The notes under the pieces are model-generated. The model worked only from the letters and a program-made list of their open reading frames with translations. It did not search any database and had not been told where the DNA came from. DNA of 64,000 nucleotides from assembly GCA_965153455.1 (NCBI GenBank), contig OZ234494.1, forward strand, positions 13,082,001 to 13,146,000, read 5' to 3'. Source of the stretch: Sphagnum compactum (lineage: Eukaryota > Bryophyta > Sphagnopsida > Sphagnales). A program made the position numbers and the translations under genes. Below, piece by piece: positions 47,401 through 58,255 of this stretch. Each line of letters opens with the position of its first letter. Position 1 is the stretch's first letter.

Positions 47401-49889
47401 TTCATGTTTTTTCAAGCTTTTCAAAATCCTATATTTTTCCTAAGGCTTTTATTAAAAAAAACAATTAATAGAGGACATAAATTGATTACCATCTTTTAAT
47501 TTTATTCCTATTTCTCATTGCAAGTTGTTCCCTATAATCTATTGTCCTTCTATGTGTCTAGCTTGCTTTCATAAGTTTTTAGAATCTTTTTCTTTTGTCT
47601 AAAAATTTGAAATTTGTTTTTTGATTTCATTACTAACCTTGTAGCAATGTTTTTGCAAGTATTTTTTGGTCTATTTGACTAGTTGTGTTCATTTTTCTTT
47701 TTATCATTTTGTTGTTTTATTTTAGTGAATGGATTTGGAGCATTTTAAACTTCTAAAATTGAAGGCATTACATTGTAAGTGACTATAATCATGTTGATGA
47801 GCTTCAACCACGACTGTGAAAATGATTTACATTTTGTGTTTATTGCAAAAGGAAACATTTCAACAATTTAGTTGAGGAGGAGTTCATTAACCTTTGCTAA
47901 TATGGTGAATATGATGAACTTACAAATTTAGAAGATTATTTGGAGAAATAAAACATTTACTTGTGTAATTCACACATTTGTGATTTGGACCCAAAAAAAA
48001 TCAAAAATGTTTGAACAAGTGGAACAAGGAGAAATCATGATTTAGAAATGGGGTAGAAAACAATTTCAACACCTAGAATTTTTTTTAAAAACTTGATATT
48101 TTCCTTTCTATTGTTGATTTGCATGAATTAAATTCTAAAGTTCTCATCTTGCATCTTTGTGATTTTTTATTGTAGGTTGGAAAAAAATGGCAACCTACAC
48201 AAACTAACAAGGTATGTGGAAAACATGTTTTGCTTAAATTTTTCTTGTTTTTTTCCCCTTCTTAGGTCATTTATTTGTTTTAGTCTATTTTTCCACTTTT
48301 TATACATCTTACATTCCATATCTCTTTGGTTTTCTTCTCTTTATAACTTTTGAACCCTTATTATTTTAGTTTTTATAACTTAGATTTGTTTTGTGTTTTG
48401 TAATTTTCATTTCTATTTATTGATTTGTGTTGCATCACAAGTTTATTTTAAGTACTAGTAAGGGTCATTAGGTCATGAGAGCTAACAAAGCATGTCGAAT
48501 GCAACATGTCAGGTTCAAGGTTCAATACAAGGATGATGATGCATATTAATGCATGAAGTGCGATACCAATAAAATGATCAACCAATCACTTGTTGCTAGC
48601 CTCAATAGAGACATTCAAAAGTTTGATGTCTTGACTTTTTTTTGACTTTTTTTTTGAAAAAAAATGTTTAATCAAAAGAAATGTTAAATTGACACTTTGC
48701 AAGGATTGAACTTAAGGTTGGGTATTTTTGTACTTGTAATTTCATAATTCATGGTGCCATGGAGTTGGGGAAAATTGATGACATGGACTTCTCATTGTGT
48801 GTCAATTAATTTGGTGAATTCTTGAGGTATGGTTTATCCCCTTTCCATTTTCTTTTTCTTGTGTTATTCATTAATTTCTTTGCTTTGCAATGCAAGCTAC
48901 CTTGTGCTATTCGGTACATTGTTGTTGATTTCTATTTGAATGTCTATATGTTTATAGGTATTCACAAGGTTCCAATAAGAATTGGAGGTCTACAATTGAT
49001 CATTGTTCCTATAATCATTAGTTCATACTACCCATAAAGTAAACTAATGTGACCCCATACAATGAATTTTATTGTTGGGAAAATAAATAGAGATAAGAAT
49101 ATGCAACAATGTAAAATATGAAAATATTTTGGGATACTAAGGATTTGAAGATAGGTAGTTGGAGAGGAGATGAATCGAAATACTTTGTCGTTGATGTGTG
49201 CAATGGATTGATGGGGAACAGCAACAATGTTCATTAATCTCCTTGCAACTACTACTAGAATCAAATCAATTTGCTACATGATTTAAAGTTATTGCATTTC
49301 CAGACATTTTGAAACCATGAACATGGATAATTCCACCAAGCATCCACCGCATGGCAAAAACAAATCCAAGATGATACCAAGTATATTGGGTAGAGAGAAT
49401 CAAACATTTATAAAACTTATTACCCCTTAGACCAAGTAATTTTCACCAAATTCATAAACAACATTTTAAAAATTTGGTGCATGCACATGATTTTCAATTG
49501 CCATCTAATCATCTTCTAATCATGGATTGGTAGTACAACAACAATTGTAATAGTTGTGCTTAGTATCTCACTATTGAATGTCATGCTACTCCTAGTTGTT
49601 TTCAATTCTACAATCAGTCATCATGTCAAACAAAATGGCATTGGAAAAAAAATTATGAAAAAATCAACATGGGTCAACAAGAACAAAAAAGAGAAGTAGC
49701 AAGCTCCATGAGATGAGTCCAAAGCATTGTACTATCTATGAATGACTGAGTTGGTAGCTAAGAAAAAAAATTTATTCAAAGATGGTGGTGTAGGGGGGAG
49801 TGCTTGATTTTCAAACCAAACATTTCACAACCAAGAGTTCAAATAGTGAAGCGAGAACTCTTTAAACTAAATCGACTAAAGGCTTCAAG
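44461..49889. other. AT-rich intergenic DNA, no gene supported
   Basis: Extremely A/T-rich. A weakly repeated theme of TTTTTCTTTT-rich segments occurs at 46980-48420. Open frames are Phe/Leu/Ser- or Lys/Asn-rich by composition. No motif was recognised. Confidence 0.5.
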
Positions 49890-50073
49890 TTGATCCACAA
49901 ATCAAGCTATCATAAACATTGCAGGGAGTATTTTTGTCTTGCCAATCGGCATTCCATTGTCCTTTCTTTTGTTGTTGTAATCTTTCACGCCACTGCTTCT
50001 CCTTGTTAGCACCTACCCCATTATCACGACCTCCATTGTGTCATCCCTCATCCATGTCCCTCCTATGGAACCT
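49890..50073 (-). pseudogene. Coding-like exon fragment, unidentified
   Basis: On the minus strand a good acceptor (TTGTTTACTTCAG) is followed by a frame reading RFHRRDMDEG, a TGA stop, then HNGGRDNGVGANKEKQWRER and LQQQKKGQWNADWQDKN. Composition and codon use look like a real Gln/Arg/Glu-rich protein segment, unlike the A/T-driven frames around it. The single TGA could be a decayed CGA. I do not recognise the parent gene. Confidence 0.3.
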
Positions 50074-50602
50074 CTGAAGTAAACAAAACAGGGAATTTCC
50101 CAAAGAATAAATTGCTCTCTTCACACCACCATTGGTTGAATTAGATTGCACCCCAACAAAATAAACAATGATTAATACAAATTGGAAACCTCCATGCTTC
50201 ATAGAAAATAACCAATTGCTAACCTATAATGCATAATGTACAAATTAGATGGTTAACCTCATTCAGCTCCCATTTGGATTCGACTCCAAGTGAGGAATTC
50301 AAAGGACAAGACATTAGAATTCCACTACTATGTGGCTAGTCAATCCCAGAATCCAACAAATTGTTGTTGTTGTACAAATGTAATTCTCTAAGAAATTAAC
50401 AACAATTCCAATGTTACCTTAGATTTACCAAAATGCCCTTTGATACATTATGAAAAATTGCAAACAAATCTTTCCACATTTGATGTGTTGGGCATTCATA
50501 GTGTTTATACATCCATATCTACATTCTTAATCGTGGCCCACCTCAGAAGGAATCCAACTGGTGACCATGTTATAAATTTTGACACCAAATTACAGTCCAA
50601 GC

Positions 50603-50826
50603 TTATATCAGCACATTGGTTCTAAACTCAAGAACAATTTTTAGCCCATTCATTGAAGGCAAACCTCTCCAAAGAATCAAAACCATGGGTTGTTTCTCCA
50701 CACCTGGATCTATCAAACAAACCTTGGTGTCATGAATGAATAATTCTTGCGCAAGTTGTTCAAAGCCTCTCATTGCACCAATAATTATTCCATGAGAGGT
50801 GTTTCTTGCTTTTTAAGCTTTGCCAT
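50603..50826 (-). pseudogene. Coding-like fragment with frameshift, unidentified
   Basis: One minus-strand frame reads MAKLKKQETPLM (50791-50826) and meets a stop. A neighbouring frame then continues GIIIGAMRGFEQLAQELFIH, DTKVCLIDPGVEKQPMV and LILWRGLPSMNGLKIVLEF to a stop at 50603. The pair reads like one protein broken by a small indel. I do not recognise the family. It could be a gene fragment or part of an old element. Confidence 0.28.
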
Positions 50827-51324
50827 CTTCTCACAATGCCTCATATCGCAGCCTCTTAGACACAATTCAGTACAAGCATAACTACTAGACTATAAGAACA
50901 TGTTAATGTGTTCCTTCTTGTTGGCACTTGTTTGTCATGACCACAACAACTCCATGAATAGCAAGGCAACACAAATAATCCTTGTGATTTGTTATTTTGG
51001 AAGGGTCTGAAGGTTGTCTTGTTATTTCACCACACACCACAACCAGGGTAATGTTCACGAGAACTTCCACAACATGTACTCTTTCCTCCCACCCTATTAC
51101 TATGTAAAGATACCTATTATTGTTAAATTTCATTCATAGTGCAAACTATTGGTGGACATATCCAAGTATTGAATAACAATGCCTAAGCCCAAAACAATAT
51201 ATGTTTGTAAATAAAAGATTGTGCTAGATAATGTATGAAAACAAGATGAGGGTTTACAAGAAATAAAGATTATAGGAGATGCAAGGTTGAAAGGAGGAGT
51301 GCCTTTGGCTTTATATGATGTGAA

Positions 51325-51472
51325 AGGTCGCACAATGACATGCATTGTGATGACTCCACCAGGAAGCTCACCAACTGCTTTTTTCGACTTAGCTAAAGTC
51401 CTGTCATTTACAAGGATTTTCCCATCATTTATCAATTCATGTCACTTGTCGACATTGGGCCCATTCTCTTTA
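51325..51472 (-). pseudogene. Membrane-anchored ubiquitin-fold protein (MUB) exon, broken
   Basis: The frame reads KENGPNVDK, a TGA stop (51442-51444), HELINDGKILVNDRTLAKSK, then KAVGELPGGVITMHVIVRP. This matches the second half of plant MUB proteins, which have KENGPKT...LINAGKIL.N..TLAE followed by LPGGVITMHVVV.P. MUBs are prenylated beta-grasp proteins that recruit E2 enzymes to the plasma membrane. The exon starts at an acceptor-like TTTTTGCAAG with a split codon, so an intron seems retained and the copy is not processed. The in-frame stop falls just before the conserved LIN. I found neither the N-terminal half nor a CaaX exon nearby. Confidence 0.65.
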
Positions 51473-52496
51473 CTTGCAAAAACATCATAATGCAAAAGAA
51501 TTGGTCAATAAGGTTTGTAAATGTGTGCACACAAACAACCATCCCCTCCAAGTACTCCTATATTGTCCCTTTCCCAAAAGAAGAAAAATAAGTTGCTTAG
51601 CTCAGTAAGGATATTAGCTAACCCCAAGACCCCATAGAAAATTGTTCAGGTTTCAACACTGGCCAATTTCAAAGCTTGTAGAAATGGGATTAAGAAGACA
51701 TTATATTTTCAAACTTTCGAATGTATGGAAGTCCCCAAGTTACTATAAATTATGATTAGACTTGTTGGGTTTGTCGTTTGTTTCACCCACACATCAAAAA
51801 CTCACATTGCTGCTATTCTAATCTCATTCCTGAACAATCTACTAATCCATGACTAACCATTATAACTTTATCTTTTGTAGAGTAGTGTCCAAACACCCAT
51901 TTGTCTATTGATCCACACTTTAATCTAGAGATGCATAGATTGATTTAAAAAAAATATGCCACTAGTTGCTTAAATTTGAAACAAAATAAACACAAAAACC
52001 AACAAAATAGGACAAAAAAAAAACCAGAATAAAAAAACCATAAGGAAACATAAAAAAAGAAAAATAAATTAAAAAACACACATAAAATGCAATTTTTAAA
52101 AAAAAATTGATTTTAAAAATTAAAAAGGTAAAAAGCCTTTAAAATAGGAATAATAATGAAATTAATGAAAATACAAAAACAAAACATAGGTTGAAAACAT
52201 GAACAAAAACATGAAAAAAATGGGAAAATAAAAACCAAGGGTGTAGTGTGTAGGCAACACATCGTGTTAACATTGATTTCCTCTCTATTATTTGCCAAGT
52301 CCACACGCACTTGCTTAGTCCTCTCCATTATTCCCCCCACACACAATTCACATTTTTTAAAGCTAACAACCTTTATTGTTGTTGAATTCTTCTTCATCTA
52401 CAACCTACCAATAGTAAAAACATTATGTGACCTAACAAGCTCTTGTTGCTCTAAAACTCTTCCTTCTTCACACACACATGAAGAATAAACACCAAA
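51473..52496. other. Intergenic, nothing recognised
   Basis: I looked here for the missing N-terminal MUB exon on the minus strand and did not find it. The right part is A-rich low complexity. Confidence 0.45.
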
Positions 52497-52720
52497 AAAT
52501 AAAACACAAACAAAAAAAAACATAGAACAAACACAAAAAGAATGAAAGAAAGAAAGAATAAGAAAAGAGAAAATAAAGAATGAAGAAAAATATTAATTGG
52601 AGAGAGGAAGAAAACAAGAGAATGAAAGAAAATGTGGTGAGTGGGAAAAGGCTTCATGGGGGAAGAGAAAAGGAGGGAGGTAGGGGGTAGGTAGGAAGTG
52701 GGTTTAGGGGGTGTGGGAAA
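52497..52720 (+). repeat. Long polypurine tract ending in G-runs
   Basis: Over 200 bp are almost entirely A and G on the plus strand (AAGAAAGAAAGAATAAG and GGAAGAGAAAAGGAGGGAGG). The end, 52674-52717, has five runs of three or more G, which could form a G-quadruplex. The minus-strand frame at 52451-52762 is a Phe/Leu/Pro artefact of this tract. Confidence 0.8.
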
Positions 52721-55700
52721 AAAAACTAATTGTTGGGATAGGGGGCATGGGAAAAAAAACACAACTTCACACCAAGACCATGTTTTGAGGTTATGTTGGG
52801 TTTCATCCCATCCAAAAAAAATCTTGAAACATGATTTTTTGGATGGTGCACTCGTGGGTGTTGGGTCACTTAAGTTGAACCAAAGTAGTTATCCTAAACC
52901 CTTGTAAGAAGTTAGAACTAGTCTTAAAGATTCTTGGAAAGGTTGGAACCATGCAACACAAGTTTTAAATTAATATTGGGTGGTTCTCACATTTTTATTT
53001 CGTAATTGGCAATTCCAAGTTTCTCATAAAGTTGTAACAACTAGCCTTATTCTTTTCATTTAACAAAAAAGAATTATGAAAATTGTTCAAGGTATCAAAA
53101 AAAATATTTAAAAATTTTCAATTAGTTTTCAAGATATTGGTTCTCACAAACCGATTTATTGAATTTATTTTATTCAAACAATGAGGTGTGTATTGTGCAC
53201 TCAAGATATTGTTTGATTTAACATCATAGTTTGTCCCATATTTTTTGCTCAAAAGTGTGGGCATGTATTGTATATAAGTGAACTAAAGATTAGCCTTTCT
53301 CACATTAATGTGTTTATAGTAACGCACTGGGAAACATTAAAAACAATGTCAATCAATGTGATCCATTGAAATAAAAGCATTGAGCTTTGGGATGCACCAA
53401 CATTGTGATGCACCTACAACCAATAAAAAATAAGGCTTGCATACAACCTGCCCCTAGAGTAGGTAGCCCTTTAATCCTAAATTTTTAAAATTGAGAATCA
53501 CCTTGAGTTTTTTTAATACCTTGGATGGTTTTGATATTTTGCATTTTTAATTTATGGAATGGCTTCCAAATGAGCGGTTTTCATTGAAGTGAAAAGGATG
53601 GGGTGAATATCAATTAGATATCACCTTGGATGATAACAACTAGTTTTTCTAATGAGAAAATTAATTGATATTTGGCTTGGTTCTAAACACATGTTTCATA
53701 CCTACCCAACATTAGTTTAACCTTTTAAGAACTACAAAGAACAAGGTTAACATATGGATTAAACTTGTGAAGTACTATTCAAACTTAACATAATAACTTT
53801 TTTTCTTATAATAATGTCCTTACTATAATAGTGTGTGACATCACATGATATAATGCACAAGCACATCTATACATTAATATAGCTGTTTGTTTGTTTGGAT
53901 GTGATCACACCATACCCTTCCCAAATTGTGAAGGCCCCCGATTCCATTTTTTGGTATCATTGGAAAGCCTTTGACAAGGTGGTGTGCACCTTTGTCATTT
54001 TGCAATTTTCAAAGCAATGGAGCAAAGTTATTGAATTTAAAGTGATTTTATCTTTGGAAATTAAATTAATTTTCATTTAGCAAGGTTTCATAATAATTTT
54101 GAAATTAAATGCACGTATTTCAACTAGGATAATATTGAGATGAATGACCTTTCAAGAGGTTTAATCTGGGCCAATGGCATAATGACCCACTAGCATTGAA
54201 TGGATGTTGATGGTATAAGCCACTTGAAATACAAAAGAAAGATTCTTAAAAGATCATTCACATAATCATTTCAATGGTTAACATGATGGTTTTAAGAGTC
54301 TTTCAACTTTGAAAAGATGGTCTAATGTTATGTGTGTGCATGACATGGCTTTGTGGAAGGCATTTCATCAAAGGCATTATTGAAACAAAAAAATGTTTAA
54401 CTTTTGTGACAAAAAATCATGTGCATAATTGAAAACATTCCAATCACATGCATTAACATGGTCATGGCCCTTCTTGAAAAGTCAAGTGTAAATAACATTG
54501 AAAACTCAAGAAAGATGATGTAAGAATGCTTTAAAAAAATAATTGATGTTCATTTGTGTGGAGCTTTTCTTCTTGAGCAAAATGTGCATAAGACAAATAC
54601 CCCTTCTAAGCTACTTGTCTACAGTTAAGCAAAAAAAATACTCAAAACAAATTATATTCAATTCTTGTAATTTTGTGTACATTAAAGTTACTCAAAATCT
54701 CATTCTCATCTTCTAAAAAGATTTTCCAAAAAATTTCATGAGATTCAAATTGTTATTCCAATTCCATAATTACAAGCATGAAGGTGTCTTGTTTTTATCA
54801 ATCATGTTATTGTTTCCCCCTTGGGTTTGTTTATGTTCCACCTTTTTTACATATTCTTTTTATGATTTCATTTTCCCTAACAATCTTGTAAAATTGTCTT
54901 CATTTTTTCCTATGAGAATCAACTCTTTAAACTCTTTATCATTGGATATTACCCGTCCTTGTCATCTTATGGTTTTTGTTATAATGCATTTAGATTAGTC
55001 TTCCCATTGCCTTGTGCAAATTACAACTTGTGTTATTGGTTATCATGTTCAAATTGTTGCTAAAGTTTTTTTTTCATTTATTTTTTATTATATATGTTTC
55101 GTTTCACTTTGTGTCCATGCTTGTATGTATAAGTCATTGTCTTCCTAATTGCATCTTATTCATGCTTTTGTGCATATATGGTTATTACAAGTATATATAA
55201 ATTTACAAACATGGCTATTTTACTTCATTTAATGTGGGCTTTTGACAATGTTTTCTTCCCTCTACCAAAAGCCTTTGGGTTATACCCTTTCAAGCTCATT
55301 TTCAATGATTTTCAATTATCTTTGTCTTTTCATTTTACCTTTTTGCATTTGTTTATGAATTCAAGTTTAACTAGAAACACCCTTTTATGTGGTTGATATC
55401 TTTTGTTTGTGTTATGGTTTGAAAAGATTGTGGGAGAAAAAAAGGAAAGAAAAAAAAGAAAAGGGATGTGCAAGAATAGGCGATGCTACCTTTTCACATG
55501 ACTTAATTAACCTAGTAAAGCATAAGGGAACACATTTTGCAACTCTTTGTCTAATTTAGATTGAGAATGATACAAGTTTCCTCTTCCTAGATTAGTGTAG
55601 TCATGTTTTGATACCTCTTCCTCAACCTCATACAATCTCATGATCACATTTGATTCTCACTTTCAACAATTCACATGTCATGATTTAGTATTTAGTATTG

Positions 55701-56504
55701 ATATGTGTGCCCCTTTGCACTCAATCAATGAACTTAATATGATTCACAATAACAATTATGAATGTTTTGTTACGTTGCATCCAAACACAATGGAACATTA
55801 TTACTAAAAAAAAATCAAAATTCTTTGATCAAATGTGTTATCCTAAATTATTATGTTAAACCTAAAAGATGACTTGTACTTCTAAAATAATATTCAAGAA
55901 AACTTATTCATACCAAAGACTAGTTACAACTCAATAAAATGTGAAAACATATTACATATAATCCTAGTTAAATAGATCTTTGCCACTTGAAGAAAATGAG
56001 TGATTAACCCATTGAAAATTTGTAATGAAAGTCAAATTCTTTTGCAAAATCGATTAATATGGAATTTCACAATAGTCATCACTAGATCAATATGAAGAAC
56101 ACAAAGTGTATTCTATGTGCACTAAAGAAAAATCGTCTAGCTAAAAAATCTACTAAGTTAATGAATAGGAGGTAACAATTCAACATTTACTTGAATGGGA
56201 TGAAGTACAAAATTCATGGTGAAGAAGCATAGTCATGATTGAATTCAAAAGTTTGAAAAGAGTTGCAAAGTTTTCAAGAGCTATAGGGGTACTTTTACAA
56301 TTGTGTGATTAAAAGGAGCTTCAAGCTTTCCACAAATATATGGGAAAGTTTATGGATCTCAAGAATTTTAGAAAGGCTTCTTAAGCATGAAGCTAGATCA
56401 AAAAGTTAAATAAGAAGAGACATTGAGAACAAACTAGATGACAAACAAGCTACCCAAAATCATGGAAAAACAACCCCATCATTATTGGGAAGGGATGATT
56501 TTAG
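52721..56504. other. AT-rich intergenic DNA upstream of the STPG gene
   Basis: No motif in the short frames at 53895-54080, 54738-54998, 55012-55200 and 55178-55396. Earlier exons or the promoter of the STPG gene may lie near the right end, but I could not define them. Confidence 0.4.
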
Positions 56505-56601
56505 ATAAATCATGGCAACCTGGTCCAAAGCGTCGCACCACCTTGAAATCCACTTTTGGACCACAGGCAAGCAATAATGCATCATCCCTCCCATCCTTTT
56601 T
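56505..56601 (+). CDS. Probable upstream exon of the STPG gene (tentative)
   Basis: The frame reads DKSWQPGPKRRTTLKSTFGP and then QASNNASSLPSF. This fits the PG-repeat unit seen downstream (SPGPMVYGARTTFGPQAASK, later APVINF). It is bounded by an acceptor-like GATTTTAG and a donor-like GTATTA. The exon that should link it in phase to 58256 was not found. It may be a true exon of the same gene or a decayed repeat unit. Confidence 0.4.
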
Positions 56602-58255
56602 GTATTACTATGAATTTTTGGTCTCCTTTGCTAAACTAACATTCCTCCAATTGAAACTTTGAGTGATTGTATAATTTATTTTTATTATTCATGAATATAC
56701 TTTACTTTACTTTATTTGTTTCAAAATATCAATGCATGGTAAGCTTTACAATTTCAAAGTAAGATCTCTTATGGCATGATACATATGACCTCCTTTTTTT
56801 GCCCCTCTTTCTCATTCTAGACAGCACTTGCTTCCTTATTTCCCCAACTTGAAGAGGTTTTATTGTACCTTTTCTATTTATTGTTACTTCACTTTACTAA
56901 AGGGCAACAAGCTTACAAGAATTTCACTTGTGATTTTAGAAAAAAAAAGTTCTTACCATTAGATGTTAGCTTGGTCATGATAGTGTTTGTGAAAACTCTT
57001 TTCTTGTTGGTTGGAATGCAAATGAAAGCCTTCTTGACCATGTAAAACATTCCAAGGTTTTTTTTTGGATTTGAAAACCATTCTACCCCCGCCCCCCGCC
57101 CACCAAAGTCAAAATTCTTTCATTAGTTGAAGGGCTCAAGTCCATTGATCATATATAGACCTTTCACTATTTGAGTAAAAAGTCATTTGTGTTTTACACC
57201 AAGGAAGGAATGCTCCATAGCCCTCCCTTACTTTTTGGGCTTATAGCCTCGAGCTATTGGTTTCAAGGCTACAACCCTCAAATTAGAGGATGCCTTTGGG
57301 AACAAGCCTTCTTTAGTATTAAAAACATGGAACTTTTTTCTACGTTATGTTAAAAAGATTGAAGCAATTACATTCAATTCATGTGACACCTAAAAAGATA
57401 TTTGGCAAACTTAAAGCACATCTTCCATGTACATCTTCCATGTACACATATCTTGGATTGTTGTTTTATGCAAAGATAAAATTGATTTCATCTTTTCAAT
57501 ATTGAATTTATTGTTTGTTGCACAATTATAAGATAAACAACCTTTTTAGGTTAATGGATTGAAAGTTTTGTTTTAGTCTATGACAAGTATTGAATATATT
57601 AAATAATTATAAACAAACTCAAACTATTATGCTTGTGTTTTAGGTGTTAATGGTTCAACTTGTTCACCAATGCGTACATTGTTTACTAGTTTGCTTATGA
57701 AACTATGCCATCATCTAGCAATTTATGATCTCAAGTTTTAAAGAGTCAATCTTGTAGTCCTTGTTTCAAGGTGTAAGCTATTGCACAAATAGCTAAAAAA
57801 ACATACAAAATATGTGTTGTGGAGAACTCTGTAGGTATTGTCAAAGAGGATAACATCACCTGCATATGGATTTGGTACTCAAAACCGCCATGCATTTGAA
57901 AAGGTTTGATCTCTTACTATATTTGATTCATTTAATCTCAATGGTGCAAGGTTGCCAAGCATGACCATCACCCTTCAAAATGCAACGCTCAAGAACTTTT
58001 TCCTAAATGTTAAATACACGTTTGCTTTTCCATGTAGGTGGAACATAGACTTGGGAGACATTATTGTGATACTTGAGGGAAAAATAAAATCCCCATATAT
58101 GGAGAGCAAAGATGCTTCAAAAACTATAAAGAAAAGCTTTCATCTTCATAATCAAAATTCAATTTACGTATGCAACCCAAACAAGAACAACATCCTCTAA
58201 ATGCGACACTAAACATTTGCATGCATGAATTGACAATTGAATGTCTGTGTTGCAG
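56602..58255. other. Presumed intron(s) or 5' region of the STPG gene
   Basis: No clear exon. A stretch near 57950-58010 (LPSMTITLQNATLKN) vaguely resembles the end of a PG-repeat unit but lacks good splice sites. Confidence 0.3.

Noticed and set aside
52451-52762. Phe/Leu/Pro-rich minus-strand frame
   Set aside because: Translation of a polypurine tract; no domain.
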